A DNA stretch of 64,000 nucleotides from contig CM055279.1 of the NCBI GenBank assembly GCA_029237695.1, forward strand, positions 19,464,919 to 19,528,918, written 5' to 3'. The position numbers and the translations under genes were made by a program. Below the pieces are notes generated by a model. It saw only the letters and a list, made by a program, of their open reading frames with translations, ran no database searches and was not told the origin of the DNA. Origin of the DNA: Conchocele bisecta (lineage: Eukaryota > Mollusca > Bivalvia > Lucinida > Thyasiridae). Below, piece by piece: positions 10,862 through 21,742 of this stretch (its first letter is position 1; every line of letters starts with the position of its first letter).

Positions 10862-13800
10862 ATGCCTACCATAAAGCAAATGAGAGAGCAAGCTAAGAGT
10901 TGGGGGAATTTCCCTAAGAGGTTTGAGACTCAAGAAAGATATAGCAGATAGGATAAGTGACGCGCGAGCCGTCGTCTACGAGGAGAGGCTGCGGCGTGCG
11001 GTTTCGACCGGACGACTGCCCGCCGACCCCGAAAAACGCTCCGAGAAATTGGAGAACGAGACGACGGCCAGTCTGCGCGCCACCGCTTACGCGCAGCGTG
11101 TAAAAGAAGATCCCAGCGCACGTAGAAAACCCCTATACAAGGCGTACTACAATAAGATTTATATCAAGGGTTGGTGGGGGGGACCTCCCAAGAAGAGGAG
11201 AGATATCGCCAGAGCTTTGGTGGAGGAGGGTCCCAGGATTCTCGCCGAAGAAGCCGAAGTTAGGGAAACTATTGATAGGGGTAGGAGGAAGATAGTATGG
11301 ACTTTCGAGAGGGGGGTAGACGGGGAGATCGCTAATCGTATAATGAATAAAATTCGCCCAGAGATGACCACGGCATGTTACCTGAGGTATTCGTGCTCGT
11401 ATCGTATTAGGCACATAGAGACCGACGCTACTATGATCTATCACAAACAATCAAAGGGCAGTCCGTGGATAAACGAGATCGCCAAAGCCGAGAGTTGGAT
11501 ATCCGATAGAGAGAAAGGTCGAATGGACATCGACAAAGTCGATAGACCAAACACAAAATGGACCTTCGTTCGTTGGATATCGGTCGAGGTGAAGATGATC
11601 ATCGACGCGCAACAACTTCTCGTGGGAGCGGGAAAACTCCCAGACTGGTTAAGACAGAAAAAGGGAATGTATTCCGTCGACATGTACGACGACTACTTGT
11701 GTCTGTTTAGGTGCATAGCCATCCAACGTGGAGGGAGACCCGACGGGTGTTGTAGGAAGGCACGAGCTCTGGCTCGCGAATACCTCGGGCACGATAACGG
11801 ACCGAGTAGTAAGGGAATCCCCCTGGACGATATTAAGAAGGTCGAAGAGCATTTCAAGATGGGCATTCGCGTGTACGAGCCCACCGCCGATGGAGTGTGG
11901 TACCTCATGAAGGTTCCGGCAAATTACGACGTGGTTGGGGGGAAGACAATGACGATAGGAATGTTTGGAGGTCACTCGTTCCTCATAACGAATCTCCGCA
12001 AGATGACGAACGAGTACGGGTGCACCGGATGTCAACAACGGTTCACAAAGTCGTGTAACATGCACAGGCACGCGACCACCTGCATGGGTGGGAAGACCGT
12101 GGTGACATGTCCAGGTAAGAGGGTAGAGAGACCACAGTCGGCCTACGAGAAGGCGTTCTATTCCTAAGGGGTCAGCGAGTGTGAGGTCGATTCAATGGTT
12201 GAGCAGAGAAGAGGAGAGGGTGGGAAAGCACATACATCACGCCAACTGCGGTCACGGTGGTGAGAGGGTGGGTGGCCGGTGATCCGGTCGACGGTTACTG
12301 TCACGAGACCGAGACCGTGTTTCAGTTTCACGGATGCTACTGGCACGGTGTCCGAGGCATTGCATGAGAGGTAATGCGAGATCGCTGTACAAGAGGACGA
12401 AAATTCAAGACGCCAAGATAAGGAAGGCGGGTTACGAGCTGGTGGTGATGTGGGAGTGCGAGAGGTTGAATGATAATTTTGATAAAATTAATACCTACTA
12501 TCCACAATTGCCACGCGAGGAGGAGACGACTCTGTACCCCCACCAGATAGTCTACGACTTCGAGGCGTATCTCGACAAGTCAAAAAGCACGCGACCCACC
12601 AAAGACCTGACCATCGAGGTCGAGCACGTTCCTATATCGGTGTCGTTGGGGGATACGATGCATGAAGGGATCGCACACCTATGCGAACGAGATCCGACAC
12701 GCTAGTCGAGAAGTTCGTGACCGAGCTGCAGATGAGAGGCAAGGCAATTAGGGAGGGGGTTAGAAAGAAGTATCTGCCGGCCGACATAGATATGTTATCG
12801 AAGTCTCAGCAAGCAAAGATTATCTCATGGATTGACCAAGTCCCGGTGGTGGGGTTCAACTGTAGCAGGTACGACCTGAACCTCATCAAGCAGTACTTTG
12901 TAGAGAAGTTGGCGGCCACCGTGAATAAGGTGATGGTCGGAAAGAGAGCCAGCACGACGATGTTTCTGTTTACCCCGGAGTTTAAATTTCTCGACATCAT
13001 CCAGTATCTGGGACCCGGTACCACGTACGACCGGTGGGTTAAGGCGTACGACTGTAAAACGGTAAAGTCTCACTTTCCATACGAGTGGTTCGATAGCGCG
13101 GACAAGCTCGACCATCCGGGGCTGCCATACTATCCCGAGTGGTACTCGAAGTTGAAGGGTGAGTTCCTACTGTCGTTGTCCGAGTGGAAAGAGTGTAAGA
13201 AGGTATTCCGAGAAAAGGGGATGAAGACGTTCAAGGAATGGTGGCAACACTACAACGACTTGGATGTAGGACCGTTCCTAGAGGCTCTGACTAAAATGAC
13301 GGAGTTCTACAAGGGAAGAGGCGTGGATATACTCAAGGATGCTGTGTCTCTGCCCGGTGTTTCCCTTCAGTACCTACTCCGCGGGTCGATCGATGGGAAG
13401 GCGGACACGCCCGAGCTGTGGTCACCGAAGTCTGAAACTTACGAGATGATGAAGCAGGGATTGGTCGGTGGTCCGTCCATAGTATTCTCCAGATACGCCG
13501 AGGCTGGAAGGTCGACGATCAGGGGTCAGGTGGGGGGTCGGGAGGAGAAGATGTGCAAGGCGGTGCTGGGGTACGATGCCAATGCTCTATACCTATCTAC
13601 TCTGTCGAAGGACATGCCGGTGTGGTGAGGAGCAGATATGGACGTGTGACGACCCGGAAAGACAGTCGTATATAGACCGTTTCGTGAGAGAGGTCAGGAG
13701 TGAAAAGTGGTTCGGATTTGCGGAGTTGGATATAGAGGTCCCTGAAACGTTGAGAGACAAGTTCTCGGAAATGTCACCGCTGTTCGTTAATCGAGAAGTC

Positions 13801-14820
13801 GATGTGAACGAGGTTCCGCAGCACATGAAGGACTACCTGGCCGTGACCGGTAGGAAAAGAGTCGAAGGACAGAGAAAGCTCGTGGGGGCAATGTCCGCCA
13901 AGAAGATGATCATATACTCCCCGCTGCTAAAGTGGTATCTGGAGCACGGTCTGATCGTCAAGGCGGTGCATAGGGTTATAGACTACACGCCCGGCAAACC
14001 GTTTCAATGGTTCGCTAAAGAGGTCACCGCTGCTAGACGGACGGGGGACGTCGACAAGAGCAAGGCGGTGTTGGCGGATATATTCAAACTGGTTGGCAAC
14101 GCGTGTTGTGGCAAGCTGATAGAGGCACAAGAGAGACACCTGAACACCACATATACGAAGGATGAGAAGGATCGGGCACTGAGGTCCGGCGTGGTTCGAA
14201 GACCTGGAGGAGATTGGGGAGGCTTACGAGATATCGAGCAGGAAGACTCGAGTGGTGATCAACAGACCGTTTCAGTGTGGCATAGCGGTCTACCAGTTGG
14301 CCAAGCTCCGGATGCTGGAGTTCTACTACGATTTCTTGGACAAAGTACGTGGATCGCAGAGATTTCGAACTGATACAGATGGACACTGACAGCATGTACT
14401 TCGCGCTGTCGGAGAAGACGCTGGCGGCGGTGGTGAGAAAGAATATGAAGAGAAAGTTTAATAAGGAGAAGACCGAGTGGTTTGGTTGGCGTGGGACGTG
14501 TGGAGCAACAGAACTCAGGGACTGTTCAAGCTGGAATTCGAAGGGGATAGAGCCATCGCTCTGTGTAGCAAGTGTTACTACGTGAGCGGTGATGGAAAAT
14601 TTAAGCACTCGGCCAAGGGGATGTCGAAGAGATCTACGATCTGACTTGGGGGAGGTATAAGAGTGCTCTCGAAGGGGGTAGGGATATGGCGGAGAACAGG
14701 GGATTCCGAATGATTAATGGGGTGATGAAGACGTACTGTCAACAAAAATTAGGACTCTCGGCGTACTACGACAAGTGGAGAGTGATGGAAGACGGGTTAC
14801 ACACCGAGCCTATAGGATAG
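10862..14820 (+). pseudogene. polB: Protein-primed DNA polymerase B (pPolB), element 1, frameshifted
   Basis: Starts at the ATG right after the last TATACTCAGTATA motif. The reading shifts frame near 10905, 12163, 12270-12350, 12690, 13615, 14190, 14345, 14490 and 14625. Recognisable parts in order: SAP-like helices; an OTU-like cysteine-peptidase segment (CLFRCIAIQRGG, with His in GGHSFLITN); a C2H2 finger (CTGCQQRF...MHRHATTC); a degraded endonuclease-like segment; exonuclease motifs YDFEAYLD, GFNCSRYDL and HYNDLDVG; and polymerase motifs GYDANALYLSTL, KLVGNACCGKLIE and MDTDSMYFAL. The family replicates the element from a protein-linked end. Motifs remain readable, but the gene cannot encode one chain as written. 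Some single-base changes lie in homopolymers and could be assembly errors. Confidence 0.93.
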
Positions 14821-14849
14821 GTAAAAAAAAAGAACTCTGAGAGAGAATA

Positions 14850-15880
14850 CTAAAAACTCTGATGATCCGGGGGTAGCTGGGTGTCAGAAGGCACCGCGAG
14901 AAGTTCTTCGCGAACAAACCCTCGAGATGGCCCATCATCCAAATAGTAGAGCACGTGCTCATCGGGCTTGGTAATAGATCGATCTAGATGATATACATTG
15001 AGAGACCACACGGGATCAGTCGCACGGCGGCTGCTACCTTCGAGCTCTCCCGGTTGATAGAGGTACCGGACATCAATATCTGATGGAAGCCGTTGCTCCT
15101 CTAAACCAACGGGTCGCCCGCGCGAGACGGCAGAGGGCTCGCTCGTCACCCTTTTAAACTTGATGGCATCTACGGGCTTCTTACCTATCAATCTGGTCAC
15201 CTCTCCGTTCAGTGCGGAGACCACGGCGGGCAGTCTGGCCACCCACTCGGTCGATCGCGAATGAGGGTCTACAAGTTCTTTAGCGTATTGGTGTCCGAAC
15301 AGTCTCTCAGCCAGGGTTCGATTGAAGCGTTCCACGATCCCCTGGTCCCGGTGGATGTTGACGCGGCCGCGTCTGATAGAAACTTCGTGCTTAGACAATA
15401 GATGAGAGACCGCGCCCATGAACTCGCGGCCGGGATCGACCTGGAGAAGATTCGGCTATTTGAGAGGACTCCTCTTATATATTCGGGAGAGAGCCTCGGC
15501 CACCTCCTTAGACTCTTTAGTGGCCAACGGCTCAGCCCCCTTATAACGACTCGCTACGTCAACGACTGTCAGCGCGTACTTGTACGTCTTACGACCGACG
15601 CGATCGTGAGGAGAAACAGGAGATCCGCTTGGTGAACTTGGTTCGGTACCGGCACGTCGAATTTCGGGCGCGGAATATTGTGAGGCGCTGGTAAATAGAT
15701 CTGCCAGATGGCCTGCTTCTTGAGCCATTCCTTGACAGCGTTTTCTGAAACCTTGGTCGCCGCCGCGAGGTTCTTGATGGCAGCGAGTCCCTTCCAGTAG
15801 CCGCGGGGGCTATAGTACGTGTTCGCTAGCTTTCGCGTTAGGCGAACCGATAGTTTGGTATTAAGTTTGCGCGTGTTCAT
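14850..15880 (-). pseudogene. int: Polinton integrase (rve/DDE), element 1, interrupted
   Basis: It starts at 15880 and would encode about 343 residues. Seen in order: an N-terminal HTH-like region (AAATKVSENAVKEWL), the catalytic Asp in HQADLL, the second Asp in QVDPGREF and the Glu in IVERFN. The second and third acids are separated by 34 residues, close to the D,D-35-E spacing of retroviral-type integrases. The C-terminal part (YYLDDGPSRGFVREELL) resembles the chromo/SH3-like tail of other Polinton integrases. A frameshift lies near 15612 and an in-frame TAG at 15456-15458. It converges on pPolB with a ~30-bp gap. It would insert the element and make the 5-bp duplication. Confidence 0.92.
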
Positions 15881-15895
15881 CGTATGCGATGTATT

Positions 15896-16210
15896 CTAAT
15901 ATATCTGACAATCTCCAACTGCCCTCGCCAGATCGTCCGGTAACTGCGTCGATAATAATAAACCTTTGTTGGAAGTGCAATCGCGATTGGGGGTTAAGTT
16001 CTGAAGGAAATTGGGAAAATATAATCCCCCAGGATTGGTGGAGGAATCTAACATCCGCTTTGCGAAAAGGGTGGCCGCTTTTTCGTCCTCCCGCCACGTC
16101 TCGAGAGAATCTCGGGCCAGACGAATCATACCCTTTGCACCAGCTATGCGGTGTTTAAGGGCAGTGTAGCCTACATCAATCATAGCAAAATAAAGTTCGT
16201 CAACTGACAT
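15896..16210 (-). CDS. Small conserved Polinton protein, 104 aa, unknown function
   Basis: Begins MSVDELYFAMIDVGYTALKH and is mostly charged and helical with no TM segment. The counterpart in element 2 (53523-53819) is near identical but shifts frame at the last residues, so the true C-terminus is uncertain. A CAATCGCGATTG palindrome lies inside the coding sequence (15978-15989). It sits between the integrase and the 143-aa membrane protein, all on one strand. I do not recognise the family. Confidence 0.65.
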   Translation of the reverse strand: MSVDELYFAMIDVGYTALKHRIAGAKGMIRLARDSLETWREDEKAATLFAKRMLDSSTNPGGLYFPNFLQNLTPNRDCTSNKGLLLSTQLPDDLARAVGDCQIY

Positions 16211-16260
16211 CGTTCTATATATATATATATATATATTTATATAATTAATTTATAATTAAT
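16211..16260. promoter_or_regulatory. AT-rich spacer with (TA)n and AATTAATTT motifs
   Basis: A TATATATA run and AATTAATTTATAATTAATTT separate the 104-aa and 143-aa genes. The counterpart in element 2 is 53474-53522. Shared AATTAATTTT-type spacers precede several genes of this element, so a promoter or terminator role is possible. Confidence 0.4.
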
Positions 16261-16692
16261 TTAAAATCTCGATTGAATATAGTAGCCGACAAGACCCACC
16301 ACACCCATTCCCACGACGATGAACGCGATCTCGCGGTCTTTTTGGGCCTCTGACGGTACATAGAAATCTGAAAGTTGGGGCTCGCGATCCATCGGCGCGA
16401 GACTTTTCTGCGGATATGCCAGCGCGTACTCGCTGTTGCCTTCTTCAACGTTCTGAAAAGTTTGTGCGGCGTGATTTTCGCGGCGAAGCTCTTCATTGAC
16501 CCAGTCAAGATGGGCGGTTTGTTTTTCCGACCACGCTTCCTTTGCGCTATTGAATTGTTCTACAGCTAAATCGTGACGCGTACTCTCCTCATCCGCGTTC
16601 GAGTTTTGTAGTTTAGAGAATAGAAAGTTGCTGCCGGTGAACGCAAATGCGTTTAAGAGCGCACCACCTACCATTATTGCGATTGAAGCCAT
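16261..16692 (-). CDS. Two-TM Polinton protein, 143 aa (conserved, unknown role)
   Basis: A glycine-rich hydrophobic N-terminus (MASIAIMVGGALLNAFAF), a charged helical middle with several Trp and Glu/Arg (residues ~35-85), and a C-terminal TM segment (IAFIVVGMGVVGLVGYYI). I recognise this architecture from Polinton-type elements of cnidarians and other animals; no activity is known to me. Intact in both copies, with few differences. It follows the 77-aa gene with no gap: TAA is immediately followed by ATG. A virion-membrane or virion-interior role is inference. Confidence 0.85.
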   Translation of the reverse strand: MASIAIMVGGALLNAFAFTGSNFLFSKLQNSNADEESTRHDLAVEQFNSAKEAWSEKQTAHLDWVNEELRRENHAAQTFQNVEEGNSEYALAYPQKSLAPMDREPQLSDFYVPSEAQKDREIAFIVVGMGVVGLVGYYIQSRF

Positions 16693-16926
16693 TTATTTCC
16701 ATATATTAACTGGTAGAATTCCACCTTTAACTGGATAATCTCGGGTCCAAACTGCGGCCGCTACATCTAAGGTCGCGAGCCCTACGTCTCTCACAGTAAA
16801 GTCCAATTTGGGAGCGGATCCTCCTAGGGCCATCTTTGATAGTCGAGCATACCCGATACTGAAACCTGATATCACCACGGCGTGATAAAGCGCATTCACT
16901 AACATTTTACCGTCTTGTTCAGCCAT
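16693..16926 (-). CDS. 77-aa conserved Polinton protein
   Basis: Begins MAEQDGKMLVNALYHAVVIS and contains PKLDFTVRDVGLATLD, a motif I recognise from small proteins in other Polintons. One moderately hydrophobic N-terminal helix (~residues 9-30). Intact in both copies, differing at three or four residues. Directly abuts the 143-aa gene, suggesting one transcription unit. Function unknown. Confidence 0.82.
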   Translation of the reverse strand: MAEQDGKMLVNALYHAVVISGFSIGYARLSKMALGGSAPKLDFTVRDVGLATLDVAAAVWTRDYPVKGGILPVNIWK

Positions 16927-16950
16927 TATTGCATATAAAAGGGGTCGCGA

Positions 16951-17422
16951 TCAATGTTTAAATGGGGCGCATCCAATCGCGATTGGTGTTTCGTAACTTT
17001 CTTCTGAACTATGGCTGGTTGTTTTTTCGATAATATGGGGTACGCACAGGGCACCAACAACTGCCAGACCACCACCAACAACCCAACTCCAATTCACGAA
17101 TTTGGGTGACAAATTCAAAGAATTTGGGTGCGCTTCCAATTCGTGAATTGGGGGTGTACTCAACTCTGTCTTCAGATGTTTTGCTCTCTCCGTCCCCGAT
17201 TGCAACCCCAATCTCGATTGGAGTTTAGCCTCTCGAAGCTCGGCGAGTATTTTATCTTGTTTAACTTTTCGGGTGGCAGCCGCCGCCCGCCCAGCTGCCT
17301 GTCTTTTGGGATTTTTTATATGCGGTATGTCATCCAGTGGCGGAGTAACACTCGGGTTTCGATTGGGTTGGAGCAATCGGGTTCAACTCCGTCACTCTCG
17401 CGGGTGTGTCTTGTGTCATCAT
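16951..17422 (-). pseudogene. TM/linker protein of Polinton (element 1, frameshifted)
   Basis: The start at 17422 and the body are in different frames, with the shift near 17360. The body has a lysine/alanine-rich segment (NPKRQAAGRAAAATRKVKQD) typical of a small conserved Polinton protein, a variable linker rich in CCAAT...ATTGG palindromes (17089-17105, 17136-17151, 17208-17221, 16973-16986) and one TM helix (WVVGGGLAVVGALCV). Element 2 carries a 176-aa version that is open. It overlaps the end of the upstream ~215-aa gene. Function unknown. Confidence 0.75.
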
Positions 17423-17978
17423 TTTCAGGGCTTATAGTTCGTGGGCATATATGTCCAAATTGACAGTGTTTACCCGTGGTCAACGCGGTTGTCAGCGGGG
17501 CTAAGTACATTCCAAACCTGTGATAAATTGAGCAGCAGGCTGTTCTAAGAGTGTGACCTATAAAAGGGTCAGTCTCTAGATCGTCAATCAATCACGCGGT
17601 GTTTGGTATAGGGAGAAGTATACTAACGGCGGTTGCGTACAAATGAATAGCCGCCGATCCGAGAGTTTTTGTCATCTCCGCACCTAACCTAGATTCGTAT
17701 CGCGCATACATTTTATCGATCTCCGCATCTGACATCTTATCCACCTGAAAAACTGAGAGACGCCTACCGAGATAAGCTCCGATTGTCCCCCAGCAAACCA
17801 GCGCAGCTAGCCGCTCTCGTCGCGCCGCATTTTCATTTTCATTTGGAGTCGTTGCACTCAACCCAATACCAACCGCCGTTGGAGTTGATTCCGATTGCTC
17901 TGTCTGATCATTATCTATGTTGGCAGTCGGAGTTGAGGTTTCTTCTATTAGCTGATCGAGAAGTTCGTCGCAGTTCAT
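17316..17978 (-). pseudogene. Conserved ~215-aa Polinton protein (element 1, in-frame stop)
   Basis: The start chosen is 17978 (MNCDELLDQLIEE), because TTAATTTTAAGAAAAATG lies directly upstream. A TGA at 17592-17594 splits the frame; element 2 has an open frame there. The conserved core (LGRRLSVFQVDKMSDAEIDK...AEMTKTLGSAAI...PFIGHTLRTACCSIYHRFG) matches a protein I recognise from many animal Polintons and whose role is unknown. The segment before it (~residues 15-60) is a low-complexity Thr/Asn-rich linker. It lies between the ATPase and the TM/linker gene. Confidence 0.78.
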
Positions 17979-18109
17979 TTTTCTTAAAATTAATTTAACT
18001 ATTCTAACAAGTCTCATCACTTTAACATATTGCAAAGCGCACCACCCGATACTTATGATCACCATTATGCTCGCAACAAAGCTCGCAGCGGAGCACAAAC
18101 CAAATTGTT

Positions 18110-18200
18110 AACATTGTTAACCATTGTTCAGCATTTGTTCAACATTTGTTAAGCATTTGTTCAGCATTGTTCAGCATTGTTCAGCATTTGTTCAGTAATT
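18110..18200. repeat. Minisatellite of ~11-bp TTGTTCAGCAT units
   Basis: About eight tandem degenerate units (TTGTTCAGCAT, TTGTTAAGCAT, TTGTTAACCA). The same array, inverted and with a different unit order, is at 51485-51602 in element 2. It fills the gap between the ATPase 3' end and the 215-aa gene, so it could be regulatory or replication-related; that is inference. Confidence 0.8.
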
Positions 18201-18209
18201 GCTAATTAA

Positions 18210-18993
18210 TTATAAAATTGAATTGATAACTTCGTAAGCAGTTGGTTGATCAGTCTTTAGCAAAAGCTTGGCGTGCTTAGTTTCCGAAAGCATCTGTCGA
18301 ACCTCCAGGCGCTCCTCGCGCGTTGGGATAACGTCATTCTCTCGAAGGACAGTCATCGAATGAGTCTCGGTCCTTGCAGTGGAAAGAGGGGCGACCCATT
18401 TCGTTTTGCTCGCGCAGATCCTTGAGGACGGCGTTGTACTTTTGAGTGGATATCCATACGCTTTGCCTAGCATGGCGGCCAGAAAATGCGAGCTCGGAGA
18501 GCATGTCCTTCTTTTTGGTCATCGCCGCCTTGGCCGAGCAATCGTCAATCACGTATAGGGTGGGCTCACCCTGGAATCTTTGGTATAAACCACGCAACCA
18601 ATCGTGAAGCCTATCACCTTGGTCAATAACGTATACCTCAGGGTCGGTCCATATCCATGTTCGCCGCTGATAAGTATCGTTGTGCCGCACAGTGGGACAC
18701 AGGATCACAATGTGACGAAAGGCATCGCGGTAGGACTCCTCGAGCAAGTCGAGGATGAAAACCGTTTTTCCACATCCTGTCTGCCCACATATTATGGCAG
18801 AGTGGGCATCTCCAATCGTGAATTGGTATTGATTGCTAATTTTCTTAATTAATTCTTTAGAATTATCAAATTTATTAATTAATAAATCGTTAGAATGATT
18901 GCTAATTTTCTTAATTTTTTCAAAATTATTAATTAATAAATCGTTAGATGATTTTTTTATTAAATCAATAGAGTGCTGAGACGTATCGGCCAT
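18210..18993 (-). pseudogene. FtsK/HerA-type genome-packaging ATPase, element 1, frameshifted
   Basis: The ATG at 18993 overlaps the MCP end by 29 bp. Walker A is GQTGCGKT (residues 70-77) and Walker B is TLYVIDDCS (~145-152); a downstream WISTQKYN segment fits the family sensor region. The first 60 residues contain a duplicated SNDLLINxF unit. The frame is lost near 18405; the rest (LRENDVIPTREERLEVRQML) continues in another frame to about 18210. In viruses this ATPase pumps DNA into the capsid. The element 2 copy is broken elsewhere. Confidence 0.92.
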
Positions 18994-20256
18994 CTTCGAT
19001 GTTGAGTTGTGCGTCTGTAATTATATATAAGTACACGTTCAATGGCCCGGCTCCGTCCGCCTCTTTGGTTATCTGAATCGTCACACCCTCGCTAGCGTTC
19101 TCAACTTGGCGTCCGCTGCCGTGTATTTGGTCGTCGTCGCTGGCTCGCATGTCTAGCCATACGCGTATTTGGTATTCAGGAACTCCGCGAGGGAGACGGC
19201 CGAGAGATGCAGGTCTTTGGCAACCGCTGCAACCTCCGGAGAGCGCTTAGAGCCGGCAGCAAACTGCTTTCTTACTTCGTCCCATGCTGGTGCGCGCGAA
19301 GACCCGCGCTGTAGAGTTGATTGGGAACTCCCTCGATCGTCACCTCTACCTTCGTGATTTTGGGGTTATAGAATTTGTCGGTTTTTCTAGCACCGAACGC
19401 GAACCGAGCATCCTCGAACAACATCATTATACCTTTCATCGAGCGAGCGGGTACGTTGACGTTAATATTCCACAATGTGTCGCCTTTGTCTTTCGTCATC
19501 TTGCGATGGCGAAGAACTCGGTCGTAAAGTATGACAACGCGCCCGGCGTACTGGGTTCTGATCAATCGCGCGAGTTCGGGCATCGTGACCATGTCGTACT
19601 CCAGCGAAACATTATCGATCGTATACGTCGATAACATGTCGCTGGCTATGATAACTCGGCCGTAGTCGTTGAACGTTAGTTCGTATTCGAGGCGGTCAGC
19701 CAAAGCGCTCTGATAGTAGGGCATGTGACTCTCCAGCAACTCAAAGTCGAGCGGGATGTAGAAGCGGTTGCCGTAAGCGCCCGCGACCGCATTGTCACTC
19801 TCGTTGTTATCTACCTTGTTACCAGCCCCGATTCTAAGTTTGGTTACGTTCTTATTTTTGCTGGTGTCAATACCCTGATAGACAGCGTTTTCGCGCTCTT
19901 GCGCCGTCTTCCATAGGTCCTGATAACAATGGTGCGTCGCTGTCGTCGATCGACATCACCTCATTACCAGAAATCTTTATCATGGTCTTCTTGACTATGG
20001 CGCGACCAAGGTTCTGAACGACGGTTCGGTCCGCGTCCGTCGACGTAAGCGAAATAGTGAAAGCGAGGCGAACAGTACCCGGCACAATGACGTCGTTAGC
20101 TCCGAGGTTGGGGAAGCGGACCAAGAGCTGCTGGTTCTGGTCGATCGTCGATGGGTTGTTCGTAATAACGACACTCTGTCTCACGCCTTTTGCCCCGAGG
20201 GGCTCACGCAGTCTGCGGTATGGATTGAGTTTGCGACCGTATTGACTCGAAGACAT
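18965..20256 (-). pseudogene. Major capsid protein (double jelly-roll type), element 1, frameshifted
   Basis: Same protein as the intact 431-aa copy at 49420-50715, with nearly identical residues in each surviving segment (20256-19920, 19739-19272, 19150-18965). Frames change near 19925, 19280 and 19150. Element 1 therefore cannot make this capsid chain as written. Assignment to the Polinton MCP family is by overall sequence character, length and position next to the ATPase. Confidence 0.85.
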
Positions 20257-20329
20257 AATTTAGTGAAACTATATTAAACCCTTATGGTTTTGTCTTTAAT
20301 ACATAATTAATTTTAAGAAAGTTATAAAG
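20257..20329 (+). promoter_or_regulatory. Divergent intergenic region with AATTAATTTTAAGAAA motif
   Basis: A 73-bp spacer between divergent MCP and coiled-coil protein genes. It has AATTAATTTTAAGAAA about 10 bp before the coiled-coil gene ATG, and TTTAGTGAAACTATATTAAA on the MCP side. The same spacer occurs in element 2 (49351-49419). Confidence 0.55.
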
Positions 20330-21742
20330 ATGGCTGATTACGATATTGACATGGATGAAATCGGCAGAGGCGATTTCCGCGATGATGATGACATCGATGA
20401 CTATGACGAAACGACCTTCATAGAGACACCAGCACCCCCATTTTTCCACTTTTGTTTGATCCAGGCGCACCACGAAATACGCCTTTGGTTAATCCACGTG
20501 CATCTTTGTTTGGTCCAGACGCACCGGGAACTTCATCTGCTGGTGTCTCTATGTGGGAGGCCCCACCCGCAACTCCGGCGTGGGCGGGCGGTGCCGAGAT
20601 TCCTGCGGGGATCTCCAAGGATGAGCTGGCGCCTCTCGAGGAAACGAATTCTCGGGTGAAACGGTGGGAGAGTGAGGTGTCTAAAAATGGCATCAAGGCC
20701 ATGTTGGAGTTCCGCAGCACTAAAAGAGGAGACTTGTGGGTTAAATGGGGTAATAGCTGGAAGTTACTGACGTACAAGAACGACCCGACCCAGTTCCTCA
20801 GCCCCTCTTCCGTGAACCGATATGGAGTATCACTCGCTCGAGCTCTCGGAGTGATCGATGATCGGTCGCAGCTGCCTCAACAAATGGTAAAAACCCTACA
20901 GTCTACCGACGAAACGCTGGCGAAGACGGCCGCCGCTATAGAAATGAGCGAGCTCAGCGATGTCCCTCGTATAGCCACCGACGCTATTAACACAGTGGAA
21001 ACCACGGTCAACGAAATGAACGGCACGAAATATGGGGGACTCGGGGGACTCGATAAGGCTCTGCAAACAACTCGGGGCGAACTGGTCAATAACCTCTCCA
21101 AACTCACGGCGCTGGACAAACATATCGCGCTAGGAGAAAGAAAACTTGGGGAAATCCGTGACGATAGAGAATCTACCGAGCGGATCAACAAACTCCTGCG
21201 GTCGTTGCGGGACGAAAGAGAAGCTCGCTTGGAGGCTGCTTCGACTAACCGTGAGACGCTTTCCGGCCAATTAAGTCGGAGCCGCGAAACAATCTCGAGG
21301 GTTCTGCACGAGGACACGACACTCGGTGAGCGTCTTCGCACTCTGTTCAGAGAGAAGGGCGTCACGATATTAACCATCGTCGCAGCTTTCAGCATGATTA
21401 TATCGACCCTAATTCTATCTATATCGTCTCTATTTGTAGCTGTCAATGCTGGTGCCGCACCAGCACCCGCACCAGCACCAGCACCGGCACCCGCGCCATC
21501 CGGCGGAGCCAAGGAGTGGATAAAAAAAACAACTAAAAGCCCTCGCCAGTCTCCTGGCTAAATTAGCAGGAAAGTTGGCTGCCGCGCTGCCTGGTTTGAT
21601 AGGAGGTCTCCTCTCCTTCTTGTTATCTATATTATCAAAAACGGTCGGATGGCTCGCCGAGAATACCTGGGCTTTAATCGTGGCCATCGCCGGTCTCCTA
21701 CTATTCTTCGCCAGAGAGTTCCTAAAACCAAAGCGTAAATAG
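20330..21742 (+). pseudogene. Coiled-coil / Pro-Ala / TM virion-like protein (element 1, frameshifted)
   Basis: An acidic N-terminus (MADYDIDMDEIGRGDF) is followed by a frame change near 20440, then a segment unlike that of element 2 (20640-20860, WESEVSKNGIKAMLEFRSTK). Next come a long coiled coil (ELSDVPRIATDAINT to RETISRVLHEDTTLGERLRT), a TM segment, an (AP)n linker, and a second frame change in an A run near 21525 before a hydrophobic C-terminus ending at 21742. The design (coiled coil plus amphipathic/TM tail) suggests an internal virion or membrane-active protein; that is inference. It overlaps convergent gene X by about 21 bp. Confidence 0.72.

Noticed and set aside
17592..17594. TGA recoding (selenocysteine or reassigned stop) because two element genes show TGA where the other copy has a sense codon
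   Set aside because: Only two sites, one per element, each open in the partner copy, and other genes end normally at TGA; ordinary nonsense changes explain them.
20877..21512. Long minus-strand frame opposite the coiled-coil gene
   Set aside because: It is the antisense shadow of a Ser/Arg-rich coiled coil; no domain, and broken in the other copy.
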